A stretch of 64,000 bases of DNA from Streptomyces fradiae (GCF_041270065.1 NZ_CP065958.1:6510001-6574000); one strand, 5' to 3'. Positions 1 through 8,104 are shown, numbered from the stretch's first letter. Notes: generated by a model from the letters alone, not told the origin. Made by a program: numbers and translations.

Positions 1-356
1 TCCGAACCGTGCTGTGCGTGCTCACCCACGACGCCAAGTTCGACGTCCCGCTGCTCCAGGTCGCCCTCCGTCTTCCCGTCGCCTATGTCGGCGCGATGGG
101 CTCCCGCCGCACCCACGAGGACCGCAACAGGCGCCTGCGCGAGGTCGGCGTCACCGAGCTCGAACTCGCCCGCCTCCGCTCCCCGATCGGCCTCGACCTC
201 GGCGCCCGTACGCCCGAGGAGACCGCGCTGTCCATCGGCGCCGAGATCGTCGCCAACCGGCGCGGCGGCAGCGGCGCCTCGCTGACCGGCGCGCACACCC
301 CGATCCACCACGACGGCACGAGCGAGCCGGCCGGCCGCATAGGCTCGGTCGCCTGA
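1..356 (+). CDS. XdhC family protein, C-terminal part (gene cut by window start)
   Basis: This is the 3' end of a gene entering from the left, read in the frame whose first complete codon is at position 3 and which stops at TGA 354-356. The visible 117 residues carry the C-terminal Rossmann-type XdhC signature: VAYVGAMGSRRTHEDR, then GLDLGARTPEETALSIGAEI. XdhC-family proteins help insert or sulfurate the molybdenum cofactor of xanthine-dehydrogenase-type enzymes, so this is probably the tail of an xdh-type operon lying outside the window. A poorly conserved tail of about 20 residues follows the domain. The N-terminal domain and true start cannot be seen. Confidence 0.8.
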   Translation, partial: RTVLCVLTHDAKFDVPLLQVALRLPVAYVGAMGSRRTHEDRNRRLREVGVTELELARLRSPIGLDLGARTPEETALSIGAEIVANRRGGSGASLTGAHTPIHHDGTSEPAGRIGSVA

Positions 357-393
357 CCCGTACGCGTACCACCTGGCCCGTACGCGTACGAGC

Positions 394-430
394 AGAGAGG
401 GCACCCCGGATCCCCGGGGTGCCCTCTCTT
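394..430. terminator. Bidirectional terminator between xdhC-like and TetR genes
   Basis: A perfect 16-bp stem (AGAGAGGGCACCCCGG at 394-409, its complement at 414-429) closes a 4-nt loop. It lies between two convergent genes, so it can serve both. There is only a minimal T run. Just upstream, CCCGTACGCGTAC occurs twice at about 357-369 and 378-390, probably a small duplication. Confidence 0.75.
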
Positions 431-456
431 CGTGTGTACGGGACCGGGGCCCCGCC

Positions 457-1089
457 TCAGGCCGGTTTCAGGCCGCCCGGGCTCAGGCCCGCCTTCTGCA
501 GGCCGTGCAGGAGCAGCTCCGCGAGCTGCTCGTACGCGGCGGCGTCGGCCAGACCGGTCGCGGCGGCCACCTGGCGCTGCTGGATGCGGACCATCACGGA
601 GGCGATCACATCGGCCGCGAAGGCCACGTGGACGTCCCGGAAGACCCCGGCCGTCACGCCCTCCTCGATCAGCTGCTGGACCCGTCCGGCGGCGGCCCGG
701 GTGTTGCGCTCGTAGACCTCGGCGGCGGGCTCGAAGGCGGCCACGTCGTCGAAGAACTGCGGGGAGACCGGCGCCAGCTCGGCGGCCACGGCGCGCAGAT
801 ACGCGGCAAGCCGTTCGGCCGGTCCCGTCGCGGCCGCGAGCACCGCCTCGACCCGGCCGGTGGCCCGCCGGAAGAAGTGCACGACGGCCGCTCTGACCAG
901 CTGTTCCTTGCTGCCGGCCAGGCCGTAGAGGGTGCGCTTGGAGCAGTGCAGTTTGGCCGCCAGGTCGTCGAGCGTGAGCCGCGCGAAGCCCTCGCCGACC
1001 AGGAGCGCCACCAGCTCCTCGAAGAGCTCGGAGCGCCTGGCGGCGCCGCGGCCGGTGAGGCGGGGTGCGGCGGCGGAGGTCTCGATCAC
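457..1089 (-). CDS. TetR/AcrR family transcriptional regulator
   Basis: This 210-residue protein has the TetR layout. An N-terminal helix-turn-helix of about residues 18-65 contains LTLDDLAAKLHCSKRTLYGL, followed by the usual KEQLVRAAV helix and an all-helical ligand-binding half. It is divergent from the acyl-CoA dehydrogenase gene at 1228, and the 139-bp gap holds inverted repeats suited to a TetR operator, so it most likely represses itself and that dehydrogenase in response to an acyl-CoA or related ligand. The ligand is inferred from the neighbour only. Its 3' end faces the convergent terminator at 394-430. Confidence 0.85.
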   Translation of the reverse strand: MIETSAAAPRLTGRGAARRSELFEELVALLVGEGFARLTLDDLAAKLHCSKRTLYGLAGSKEQLVRAAVVHFFRRATGRVEAVLAAATGPAERLAAYLRAVAAELAPVSPQFFDDVAAFEPAAEVYERNTRAAAGRVQQLIEEGVTAGVFRDVHVAFAADVIASVMVRIQQRQVAAATGLADAAAYEQLAELLLHGLQKAGLSPGGLKPA

Positions 1090-1182
1090 CCGAACAGTAT
1101 GCCGGGTCGACCCGTTCGGGGGCTTGTGCCGTCACTCTGCTGCGCTACGCTAACCGGTACTGCCGTACCCCTCGCAGTACCG
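1089..1182. promoter_or_regulatory. Divergent promoter region with two inverted repeats (candidate TetR operators)
   Basis: The gap between the TetR gene (start 1089) and the dehydrogenase (start 1228) contains CGGTACTGC at 1155-1163 facing GCAGTACCG at 1174-1182, a perfect 9-bp inverted repeat with a 10-bp spacer. A second pair, CCCGAAC at 1089-1095 and GTTCGGG at 1114-1120, overlaps the TetR start codon. Operator function is inferred from position and symmetry. Confidence 0.5.
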
Positions 1183-1227
1183 TTTCGCAGCATCGTCTGT
1201 GCCCGTCTGTGTCCTGATGGAGTCGCC

Positions 1228-2382
1228 ATGGATGTCGACCGCCTGCTTCCCACCCCCGAGGCAGCGGACCTCATCGCCCTCACGCGGGAGATCGCCGACA
1301 AGGAGCTCGCCCCGCGCGTCGACGAGCACGAGGCCGCCGAGACGTATCCGGAGGGTCTGTTCGCGACCCTCGGCGAGGCCGGGCTGCTCGGCCTCGCCTA
1401 CCCGGAGGAGTACGGCGGCGGGGGCCAGCCGTACGAGGTCTATCTGCAGGTCCTGGAGGAGCTGGCCGCCCGCTGGGCCGCCGTCGCCGTCGCCACCAGC
1501 GTCCACACCCTCGCCTGCCACCCGCTGCACGCCTTCGGCACCGCCGAGCAGAAGGAGCGCTGGCTGCCGGCCATGCTGGAGGGCCGCGAGATCGGCGGCT
1601 ACAGCCTCTCCGAGCCGCAGGCCGGCTCCGACGCCGCCGCGCTCGCCTGCAAGGCCGAGCCCACCGAGGACGCCGAGGGCCGCGCCGCGTACCGCCTCAC
1701 CGGCAACAAGGCCTGGATCACCCACGGCGGCCGGGCCGGCTTCTACGCCCTCTTCGCCCGCACCGCCCCCGGCAGCCATGGCATCTCCTGCTTCCTCGCG
1801 CCCGGCGAGACCGAGGGCCTCAGCTTCGGCAAGCCCGAGCGCAAGATGGGCCTCCAGGCCGTGCCCACCACCTCCGCCCACTGGGACGGCGCGGTGATAG
1901 GGGCCGATCGGCTGATCGGCGCCGAGGGCCAGGGCCTGCAGATCGCCTTCAGCGCCCTCGACAACGGGCGGCTCGGCATCGCCGCCTGCGCCACCGGCCT
2001 CGCCCAGGCCGCGCTGAGCGCCGCCGTCGCGTACGCCAACGAGCGCACCACCTTCGGCCGGAAGATCATCGACCACCAGGGTCTCGGCTTCCTGCTCGCC
2101 GACATGGCCGCCGCCGTGGACGCCGCCCGCGCCACCTACCTCGACGCGGCTCGCCGCCGCGACCTCGGCCGCCCCTTCAGCCGCCAGGCCAGCGCGGCGA
2201 AGCTGATCGCCACCGACACGGCGATGAAGGTCACCACGGACGCGGTCCAGGTCCTCGGCGGCTACGGCTACACGCGGGACTTCCCGGTCGAGCGCTACAT
2301 GCGCGAGGCGAAGATCATGCAGATCTTCGAGGGGACCAACCAGATCCAGCGTCTGGTCATCAGCCGGGGCCTGACCGCCTGA
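1228..2382 (+). CDS. Acyl-CoA dehydrogenase
   Basis: This 384-residue protein is a normal-length member of the FAD-dependent acyl-CoA dehydrogenase family, which introduces the alpha-beta double bond in acyl-CoA and passes electrons to ETF. Visible motifs are the N-terminal helical domain (IADKELAPRVDEHE), the flavin/substrate signature YSLSEPQAGSDAA, the mid-domain GNKAWITHGG, and near the C terminus VLGGYGYTRDFPVERYMREA and IFEGTNQIQRLVISR with the conserved catalytic-type Glu. The ATG at 1228 begins MDVDRLLPTPEA; the open frame extends upstream only into the antisense of the TetR gene. ETF subunits are encoded nearby at 5113-6888. Confidence 0.92.
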   Translation: MDVDRLLPTPEAADLIALTREIADKELAPRVDEHEAAETYPEGLFATLGEAGLLGLAYPEEYGGGGQPYEVYLQVLEELAARWAAVAVATSVHTLACHPLHAFGTAEQKERWLPAMLEGREIGGYSLSEPQAGSDAAALACKAEPTEDAEGRAAYRLTGNKAWITHGGRAGFYALFARTAPGSHGISCFLAPGETEGLSFGKPERKMGLQAVPTTSAHWDGAVIGADRLIGAEGQGLQIAFSALDNGRLGIAACATGLAQAALSAAVAYANERTTFGRKIIDHQGLGFLLADMAAAVDAARATYLDAARRRDLGRPFSRQASAAKLIATDTAMKVTTDAVQVLGGYGYTRDFPVERYMREAKIMQIFEGTNQIQRLVISRGLTA

Positions 2383-2488
2383 CGGCCTGACCGTCCGGCC
2401 GATTCCGGTTCCGGTTGCCGAGGTACCCCGCCGGGCGTACGCCGGAAGAGGGGATCCCGATCCGCAGGTCTCGGAGAGGAGTCCCATC

Positions 2489-2893
2489 ATGCTCGGCGAT
2501 CTGATCGGTGAGGAGCAGGGCCGGAGGACCGGTATCCGGGTGGTGTCGGTCGACGGCGGGCACCCGCACGTGGAGGTGTCCTTCGAGTCGACCGGCACGC
2601 TGCTCGGCGTGGCGGTCACGGACATCGGCACGTACGACTCGGTCATGGAGGCGGACGGCACGCTCTTCGGGGACGGCCAGGGCTGCAACATGACCGAGGA
2701 CGGCGACATCATCACCTGGCACGGCACCGGCGTCGGCCGCCCGACCGAGTCCGGCGGCTTCACCTATCGCGGCTCGATCTTCTTCGAGACCGCCTCCGCG
2801 AAGTTCAGCCGGCTCAACGGGACCGCGGGCGTGTTCGAGTACGACGAGGACAAGGACGGCAAGAACACGGCCAAGGTCTGGGAATGGAAGTAG
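2489..2893 (+). CDS. Conserved hypothetical protein, small beta-rich
   Basis: This is a 134-residue acidic protein with no signal peptide or membrane segment. It starts at ATG 2489, preceded by GGAGAGGAG. The sequence is rich in alternating hydrophobic/polar stretches and glycine turns (TGTLLGVAVTDIGTYDS, GGFTYRGSIFFETASAKFS, LNGTAGVFEYDEDKDG), suggesting a single beta-barrel of lipocalin or allene-oxide-cyclase type. That fold is a guess from pattern only. It sits alone between the dehydrogenase and the SDR, and a hairpin at 2905 follows it. No function can be assigned. Confidence 0.75.
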   Translation: MLGDLIGEEQGRRTGIRVVSVDGGHPHVEVSFESTGTLLGVAVTDIGTYDSVMEADGTLFGDGQGCNMTEDGDIITWHGTGVGRPTESGGFTYRGSIFFETASAKFSRLNGTAGVFEYDEDKDGKNTAKVWEWK

Positions 2894-2904
2894 TGCACAC
2901 CTGA

Positions 2905-2926
2905 GGCGGCCCGGTTCCGGGCCGCC
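2905..2926 (+). terminator. Hairpin terminator after the small hypothetical gene
   Basis: GGCGGCCCGG (2905-2914) pairs perfectly with CCGGGCCGCC (2917-2926) across a 2-nt TT loop, followed by CCCTT. It lies 12 bp after the stop at 2893 and before the SDR gene at 2946. Confidence 0.6.
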
Positions 2927-2945
2927 CCTTCGTACGAGGAGATTC

Positions 2946-3707
2946 ATGGACATCGCAGGATCCGCCGCGCTCGTCACCGGTGCCGCCTCGGGCCTGGGCG
3001 CCGCCACCGCCGCCGCGCTCGCCGCCCGCGGGGCCACCGTCTACGGCCTGGACCTCGACAAGGCCGTCGCCGGGGCCGAGGCGCCGGCCGACGGGGTCAC
3101 CCTGCTGGCCGCCGACGTCACCGACGAGGAGCAGGTACGGGCGGCGCTGGCGCGGATCGAGGAGGACGGCGCCGAGCTGCGGCTCGCGGTCAACTGCGCG
3201 GGCATCGCGCCCTCCGCCCGGATCCTCGGCCGCAAGGGCCCGCACGACCTGGCGCTGTTCCGCGCGGTCCTGGACGTCAACCTGGTCGGCACCTTCAACG
3301 TCATGCGGCTGGCCGCCGAGGTGATCGCCCGGCAGCCGGTCGACGGGTACGGCCAGCGCGGCCTCGTCGTCAACACCGCCTCCATCGCCGCCTTCGAGGG
3401 GCAGGTCGGCCAGATCGCGTACGCGGCGTCCAAGGCCGGCGTCGCCGGGATGACCGTCACGGCCGCCCGCGACCTCGCCCAGTACGGCATCCGGGTGGTC
3501 ACCGTCGCCCCCGGCATCGTGGACACCCCGATGATGGCCGGCTTCAGCGAGGACGTCCGGGCCGGGCTCGCCGCGAGCGTCACCTTCCCGCAGCGGCTCG
3601 CCCGTCCCGACGAGTACGCCCGCCTGGTCACGATGATCGCCGAGCACGACTACCTCAACGGCGAGACCATCCGGATGGACGGCGCGCTGCGCATGGCGGC
3701 CCGCTGA
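2946..3707 (+). CDS. Short-chain dehydrogenase/reductase, 3-hydroxyacyl-CoA dehydrogenase type
   Basis: This 253-residue classical SDR has the cofactor loop VTGAASGLGAATA (TGxxxGxG) followed by an acidic GLDLD, which favours NAD. It also has the structural NCAG segment and the catalytic YAASK (YxxxK) with an upstream Ser in NTASIA. The C-terminal half (VAPGIVDTPMM, LARPDEYARLV) resembles the type-II 3-hydroxyacyl-CoA / 2-methyl-3-hydroxybutyryl-CoA dehydrogenase subgroup. Such an enzyme fits the surrounding acyl-CoA dehydrogenase and ETF genes. The substrate is inferred; other SDR alcohols are possible. GAGGAGATTC precedes the ATG. Confidence 0.85.
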   Translation: MDIAGSAALVTGAASGLGAATAAALAARGATVYGLDLDKAVAGAEAPADGVTLLAADVTDEEQVRAALARIEEDGAELRLAVNCAGIAPSARILGRKGPHDLALFRAVLDVNLVGTFNVMRLAAEVIARQPVDGYGQRGLVVNTASIAAFEGQVGQIAYAASKAGVAGMTVTAARDLAQYGIRVVTVAPGIVDTPMMAGFSEDVRAGLAASVTFPQRLARPDEYARLVTMIAEHDYLNGETIRMDGALRMAAR

Positions 3708-3747
3708 GCCGGAACCGGCTGCGGTGCTGAGCCGCTGACCTGGGCGA

Positions 3748-3762
3748 TGGCACCAAGTGCCG
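3748..3762. promoter_or_regulatory. Candidate TetR operator upstream of the regulator gene at 3796
   Basis: TGGCACCAAGTGCCG matches the perfect palindrome TGGCACTGAGTGCCA found at 4571-4585 at 12 of 15 positions. It lies 34 bp before the TetR start codon, with a -10-like TAGGTT at 3784-3789 between. It is consistent with autoregulation by the adjacent regulator. Confidence 0.5.
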
Positions 3763-3795
3763 CCGCGAGAGGGATCCGAGTGCTAGGTTCGGGGC

Positions 3796-4515
3796 ATGAG
3801 CAGCAACCCCGCCACCCCCGCCAAGCCCTCGATGCGCGACTCCCTCGTCGCGGCGGCCTTCGAGCTCTTCCTGGAGCGCGGCTACGAGCAGACGACGGTC
3901 GACGACATCGTCCGTACGGCGGGGGTCGGCCGGCGGTCCTTCTTCCGCTACTTCCCGTCGAAGGAGGACGTGGTCTTCCCGGACCACGAGCAGAGCCTCG
4001 CCGACATGACCGAGTTCCTCGCCGCGAGCGCGGACTCCGACGACCCGCTGGTGCGGGTCTGCGAGGCCACCCGGCTCGTGATGCGGATGTACGCCGCGAA
4101 CCCCACCTTCTCCGTCCAGCGCTACCGTCTCACCCGTGAGGTGACCGGCCTGCGGACGTACGAACTCTCCGTCGTCTGGCGGTACGAGAAGACCCTCGGC
4201 GACTACCTCCGCACCCGCTACGCCGACCGCCGCGACGGCACCCTGCGCGCCAACGTGGTCGCCGCGGCCGTGGTCGCCGCGCACAACCACACGCTGCGTC
4301 ACTGGCTGCGCTCCGGCGGCGAGGGCGACCCGCTGGCGGAGGTGGACCGGGCGCTCGGCTTCGTCCGCGAGACGCTGAGCCCGGACGCTGTGCCGGCCGG
4401 CGGCGGGACGGCGGGGGAGCAGGAGGCCGAGGACGTGGTGGTGGTGATCACCAAGCGGTCCACCCCCATGTGGCGCGTGGTGCGCGAGGTCGAGGCGAGC
4501 CTGGGCGAGGACTGA
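3796..4515 (+). CDS. TetR/AcrR family regulator of acyl-CoA metabolism (predicted)
   Basis: This 239-residue TetR protein has an N-terminal DNA-binding domain at about residues 15-60 (LFLERGYEQTTVDDIVRTAG, then VGRRSFFRYFPSKEDVV), a helical ligand domain (RVCEATRLVMRMYAANPTFS) and a longer than usual acidic C-terminal tail. Palindromes of the TGGCACTnAGTGCCA type occur in front of this gene, in front of the zinc-ribbon gene at 4636 and in front of the dehydrogenase at 8068. This regulator is therefore the best candidate to bind them and control the ETF/dehydrogenase set. The inducer is unknown, perhaps an acyl-CoA. Confidence 0.85.
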   Translation: MSSNPATPAKPSMRDSLVAAAFELFLERGYEQTTVDDIVRTAGVGRRSFFRYFPSKEDVVFPDHEQSLADMTEFLAASADSDDPLVRVCEATRLVMRMYAANPTFSVQRYRLTREVTGLRTYELSVVWRYEKTLGDYLRTRYADRRDGTLRANVVAAAVVAAHNHTLRHWLRSGGEGDPLAEVDRALGFVRETLSPDAVPAGGGTAGEQEAEDVVVVITKRSTPMWRVVREVEASLGED

Positions 4516-4545
4516 GGGACACGAAGGGATCTCAGTATCGTCAAT

Positions 4546-4585
4546 TGAGGGTACTCAGGTCTTTCTTTGCTGGCACTGAGTGCCA
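4546..4585. promoter_or_regulatory. Operator/promoter elements shared with the 8.1-kb dehydrogenase promoter
   Basis: TGAGGGTACTCAG (4546-4558) is followed by the perfect palindrome TGGCACTGAGTGCCA (4571-4585). Both elements recur, on the other strand, at 8105-8153 upstream of the acyl-CoA dehydrogenase: the 13-mer identically, and TGGCACTGAGT from the palindrome. This marks a shared regulon. The elements sit 50-90 bp before the start codon at 4636. Confidence 0.65.
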
Positions 4586-4635
4586 TATCTTTGCACCACG
4601 CACGGTCGAGCCGCCGAGTGCAAGGAGAAGCCATC

Positions 4636-5034
4636 GTGTTCCACACGGGATCCACGGGCCTGCGGACGTCGTCCGCCGCCCTCCTGGCCGACGAGTCGGC
4701 CGCCGAGCCGGAGCTCTACTACCAGGTGTGCCGCTGGTGCCAGACCACGACCTTCCAGCGCCTGCTCTGTCCGACCTGCGGGTCGACCGAGCTGGCGCCC
4801 GAACTCAGCGAGGGTGAGGGCGTGATCTCCGTACGGCGCGCCTTCACCGCCGCCGAGGCCGACCTCTGGCCGGTGCACATGGCCGAGGGCTTCGTGGTGC
4901 GCTGCCGGGTCGACGGACCGCCGCACGCGGTGCGCCCCGGGGTGCGGGTCAAGCTGCTCCACGACGGCACAGGACCGGGCCGCCGGCCGGTCGTCCGGCT
5001 GTGCGAGGAAGTCGCCCTGGACGGCTGGTTCTGA
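4636..5034 (+). CDS. Zinc-ribbon / OB-fold (DUF35-type) acyl-CoA-associated protein
   Basis: This 132-residue protein starts at GTG 4636 with AAGGAG at 4622-4627. An N-terminal rubredoxin-like zinc ribbon is visible as CRWC followed by CPTC, two CxxC knuckles about 14 residues apart. A beta-rich OB-fold-like part follows (GVISVRRAFTAAEADLWP, EGFVVRCRVDG, VRPGVRVKLL). DUF35-type proteins commonly accompany thiolases, acyl-CoA ligases and acyl-CoA dehydrogenases, which fits its operator being shared with the ETF/dehydrogenase genes. It is convergent with etfA and ends just before a strong terminator. The exact role is unknown. Confidence 0.7.
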   Translation: MFHTGSTGLRTSSAALLADESAAEPELYYQVCRWCQTTTFQRLLCPTCGSTELAPELSEGEGVISVRRAFTAAEADLWPVHMAEGFVVRCRVDGPPHAVRPGVRVKLLHDGTGPGRRPVVRLCEEVALDGWF

Positions 5035-5067
5035 GCGCGCCCCCAGCGCATTCCACGGAGAACGACA

Positions 5068-5104
5068 AGAGGGGCGGGTGGCACAGAGTGCCACCCGCCC
5101 CTCT
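5068..5104. terminator. Bidirectional terminator containing an operator-like core
   Basis: A perfect 17-bp stem (AGAGGGGCGGGTGGCAC at 5068-5084, complement 5088-5104) has a 3-nt AGA loop between convergent genes. Its centre, TGGCACAGAGTGCCA at 5079-5093, differs by one base from the palindrome at 4571-4585, so it may double as a binding site for the same regulator. Confidence 0.8.
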
Positions 5105-5112
5105 CGCTTGCG

Positions 5113-6069
5113 TCAGCGGGTGCCGATCTCGTCCGTCAGCTGCGGCAGCACCTCGAAGAGGTCGCCGACCACGCCGTAGTCGACCAGGTCGAAGATCGGG
5201 GCCTCCGGGTCCTTGTTGACCGCGACGATCGTCTTCGAGGTCTGCATGCCGGCCCGGTGCTGGATCGCGCCGGAGATGCCCGCCGCGATGTACAGCTGCG
5301 GGGAGACCTGCTTGCCGGTCTGGCCCACCTGGTTGGAGTGCGGGTACCAGCCGGCGTCCACCGCGGCGCGCGAGGCGCCGACCGCCGCGCCGAGCGAGTC
5401 GGCCAGCTTCTCGACGACCTCGAAGCCCTCGGCCGCGCCGACACCGCGGCCGCCGGAGACCACGATCGCCGACTCGGTGAGCTCCGGACGGCCGGTGGAC
5501 ACCCGGGCCGTGCGGGAGACGACCTTGGCGGCGTTGCCGGTGAAGGCCACCGTCACGTTCTCGACGGCGCCGGCGGCCGGAGCGGCCTCCGGGGCGGCCG
5601 AGTTCGGCTTGACGGTGATGACCGGGACGCCGTGCGAGACGGTCGACTTCACCTGGTACGAGGCGGCGAACACCGACTGGGTGGCGACCGGGCCGTTGTC
5701 GCCGGCCTCCAGCTCCACCGCGTCCGTGATCAGACCGGAGCCGAGGCGCAGCGCCACCCGGGCCGCGACCTCCTTGCCCTCGCCCGAGGAGGTCACCAGG
5801 ACGGCGGCGACGCCCTTGTCCTTGGCGATCTGGGTGAGCGCGTCGACCTTCGGCACGACGAGCTGCTCGGCGAACTCGGCGCCGTCCGCCACGTACACGG
5901 TGGCCGCGCCGTACTCGCCGGCCGTCGCGGCGATCGAGGCCGCGGCCTCGCCGGCGCCGAGGACGACCGCCGTGGGCTCGCCGAGCCGGCGGGCCAGGGT
6001 GAGCAGTTCGAGGGCCGGCTTGCGGACCGCACCGTCGGCGTGGTCCACGAGAACCAGGATCTCAGCCAT
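5113..6069 (-). CDS. etfA: Electron transfer flavoprotein alpha subunit
   Basis: This 318-residue protein matches EtfA. The N-terminal domain I begins AEILVLVDHADGAVRKPALE. The C-terminal FAD-binding domain carries SGGRGVGAAEGF, then VGASRAAVDAGWYPHSNQVGQTGK and YIAAGISGAIQHRAGM, ending VAVNKDPEAPIFDLVDYG. With EtfB it accepts electrons from acyl-CoA dehydrogenases and passes them toward the quinone pool. It is the last gene of a dehydrogenase-etfB-etfA operon read leftward, 33 bp after etfB, and ends at the 5068-5104 terminator. Confidence 0.96.
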   Translation of the reverse strand: MAEILVLVDHADGAVRKPALELLTLARRLGEPTAVVLGAGEAAASIAATAGEYGAATVYVADGAEFAEQLVVPKVDALTQIAKDKGVAAVLVTSSGEGKEVAARVALRLGSGLITDAVELEAGDNGPVATQSVFAASYQVKSTVSHGVPVITVKPNSAAPEAAPAAGAVENVTVAFTGNAAKVVSRTARVSTGRPELTESAIVVSGGRGVGAAEGFEVVEKLADSLGAAVGASRAAVDAGWYPHSNQVGQTGKQVSPQLYIAAGISGAIQHRAGMQTSKTIVAVNKDPEAPIFDLVDYGVVGDLFEVLPQLTDEIGTR

Positions 6070-6102
6070 GATTCCTTGCTCCTGAGGGATGGTGACGGTG
6101 GG

Positions 6103-6888
6103 TCAGATGAACTTCTGGCCGGACAGGAAGGCGGCGAGCTGCTTGCCGCCGTCGCCCTCGTCCGTGACGATCGTGCCCTTGGTACGGGCCGGGCGCGCGG
6201 TGGCCGACTCGACCAGGGTCCACGAGCCGCCGAGGCCGACCTCGTCGGCGTCGATGCCGAGGTCGTCGAGCTCCAGCTCCTCGACCGGCTTCTTCTTCGC
6301 GGCCATGATCCCCTTGAAGGAGGGGTAACGGGCCTCGCCCGACTGGTCGGTGACGGAGATGACGGCCGGCAGCGGGGCCTCCAGCTGCTCGCTGGCGGCG
6401 TCGCCGTCGCGGCGGCCGCGCACGACTCCGTCCTCGACCGAGACCTCGGACAGCAGGGTGACCTGCGGGAGGTTCAGGCGCTCGGCGAGCAGCGCGGGCA
6501 GCACGCCCATGGTGCCGTCGGTGGACGCCATACCGCAGACGACCAGGTCGAAACCGGTCTTCTCCAGGGCCTTGGCGAGGATCGCCGAGGTGCCGATGAC
6601 GTCGGTGCCGTGGATGTCCTCGTCGTTGACGTGGACGGCCTTGTCGGCACCCATCGACAGCGCCTTGCGGAGCGCGTCCTTGGCGTCGTCGGGGCCGACG
6701 GTGATGACGGTGACCTCGGCGTCGTCCGCCTCCTCGGCGATCTGGAGCGCCTGCTCCACGCCGTACTCGTCCAGCTCCGAGAGGAGGCCGTCGACGGCCT
6801 CGCGGTCGGTGGTCAGGTCGTCGGCGAAACCGCGGTCGCCGGTGGCGTCGGGAACGTACTTCACACAGACAGCGATCTTCAGGGTCAC
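6103..6888 (-). CDS. etfB: Electron transfer flavoprotein beta subunit
   Basis: This 261-residue EtfB begins MTLKIAVCVKYVPDATGDR. It contains the nucleotide-binding fold ITVGPDDAKDALRKALSMGADKA and the conserved VCGMASTDGTMGVLPALLAE region, with VISVTDQSGEARYPSFKGIM, the stretch recognised by partner dehydrogenases. It is 28 bp downstream of the dehydrogenase stop and 33 bp upstream of etfA on the same strand, so the three form one transcript. Length and order are standard for actinomycete ETF. Confidence 0.96.
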   Translation of the reverse strand: MTLKIAVCVKYVPDATGDRGFADDLTTDREAVDGLLSELDEYGVEQALQIAEEADDAEVTVITVGPDDAKDALRKALSMGADKAVHVNDEDIHGTDVIGTSAILAKALEKTGFDLVVCGMASTDGTMGVLPALLAERLNLPQVTLLSEVSVEDGVVRGRRDGDAASEQLEAPLPAVISVTDQSGEARYPSFKGIMAAKKKPVEELELDDLGIDADEVGLGGSWTLVESATARPARTKGTIVTDEGDGGKQLAAFLSGQKFI

Positions 6889-6916
6889 GGCCTGTCTCCT
6901 TTCAAGTGGCAGACGG

Positions 6917-8068
6917 TTACGGGAGGTTGCGGGCCATGACGATGCGCTGGACCTGGTTGGTGCCTTCGTAGATCTGGGTGATCTTGGCGTCGCGCATCAT
7001 GCGCTCGACGGGGTAGTCGCGGGTGTAGCCGTAGCCGCCGAGGAGCTGGACGGCGTCGGTGGTGACCTCCATGGCGACGTCGGAGGCGAAGCACTTGGCG
7101 GCGGCGCCGAAGAAGGTGAGGTCGCCGTCGACGCGTTCGGACTTGGCGGCGGCGGCGTAGGTGAGCTGGCGGGCGGCTTCGAGCTTCATGGCCATGTCGG
7201 CGAGCATGAACTGCACGCCCTGGAAGTCGGCGATGGGCTTGCCGAACTGCTTGCGCTCCTTGACGTAGCCCTTGGCGTAGTCGAGGGCGCCCTGGGCGAT
7301 GCCGAGGGCCTGGGCGGCGATGGTGATGCGGGTGTGGTCGAGGGTCTTCATCGCGGTGGCGAAGCCGGTGCCCTCGGCGCCGATCATGCGGTCGGCGGGG
7401 ATGCGGACGTTGTCGAGGTAGACCTCGCGGGTCGGGGAGCCCTTGATGCCGAGCTTCTTCTCCGGCGCGCCGAAGGAGACGCCCTCGTCGCCCTTCTCGA
7501 CGACGAAGGCGGAGATGCCCTTGGAGCGCTTCTCCGGGTCGGTGACGGCCATGACGGTGTAGTACTCGGAGACGCCGGCGTTGGTGATCCACCGCTTCAC
7601 GCCGTTGAGGACCCAGAAGTCGCCGTCGCGCACGGCGCGGGTCTTCATGCCGGCGGCGTCGGAGCCGGCGTCGGGCTCGGACAGGCAGTAGGAGAACATC
7701 GCGTCGCCCTTGGCGAGCGGGCCGAGGTACTTGTGCTTCAGCTCCTCGGAGCCGGACAGGATGACCGGGAGCGAGCCGAGCTTGTTCACCGCGGGGATCA
7801 GGGAGGACGAGCCGCAGGCGCGGGCGACCTCCTCGATCACGATCACGGTGGCAAGGGCGTCGGCGCCCGCGCCGCCGTAGGTCTCGGGGACGTGCACCGC
7901 GTGCAGGTCGGCGGCCACCAGCGCGTCCAGGGCCTCCTGCGGGAAACGGCCCTCCTCGTCCACCGCGGCCGCGAACGGCGTGATCTTCGCCTCCGCCAGC
8001 GCACGGACCGTCTCCCGGAGCATCTCGTGCTCCTCCGACGGACGATACAGATCGAAGTCCTTGGCCAT
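6917..8068 (-). CDS. Acyl-CoA dehydrogenase (ETF-linked, FadE/AcdA-like)
   Basis: This 383-residue acyl-CoA dehydrogenase starts at the ATG read from 8068 (MAKDFDLYRPSEEHEMLRET), with AGGGGAG a few bases upstream. Motifs are YCLSEPDAGSDAAG, WITNAGVSEYYTVMAV, LLGGYGYTRDYPVERMMRDA and IYEGTNQVQRIVMAR with the conserved Glu. It is first in an operon with etfB and etfA, its expected electron acceptors. Its promoter carries the operator elements shared with 4546-4585. Substrate is probably short- or medium-chain acyl-CoA, but chain length cannot be judged here. Confidence 0.94.
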   Translation of the reverse strand: MAKDFDLYRPSEEHEMLRETVRALAEAKITPFAAAVDEEGRFPQEALDALVAADLHAVHVPETYGGAGADALATVIVIEEVARACGSSSLIPAVNKLGSLPVILSGSEELKHKYLGPLAKGDAMFSYCLSEPDAGSDAAGMKTRAVRDGDFWVLNGVKRWITNAGVSEYYTVMAVTDPEKRSKGISAFVVEKGDEGVSFGAPEKKLGIKGSPTREVYLDNVRIPADRMIGAEGTGFATAMKTLDHTRITIAAQALGIAQGALDYAKGYVKERKQFGKPIADFQGVQFMLADMAMKLEAARQLTYAAAAKSERVDGDLTFFGAAAKCFASDVAMEVTTDAVQLLGGYGYTRDYPVERMMRDAKITQIYEGTNQVQRIVMARNLP

Positions 8069-8104
8069 GGTCTGGGGCTCCCCTAGCAACGCTTGTGGCA
8101 ATGA

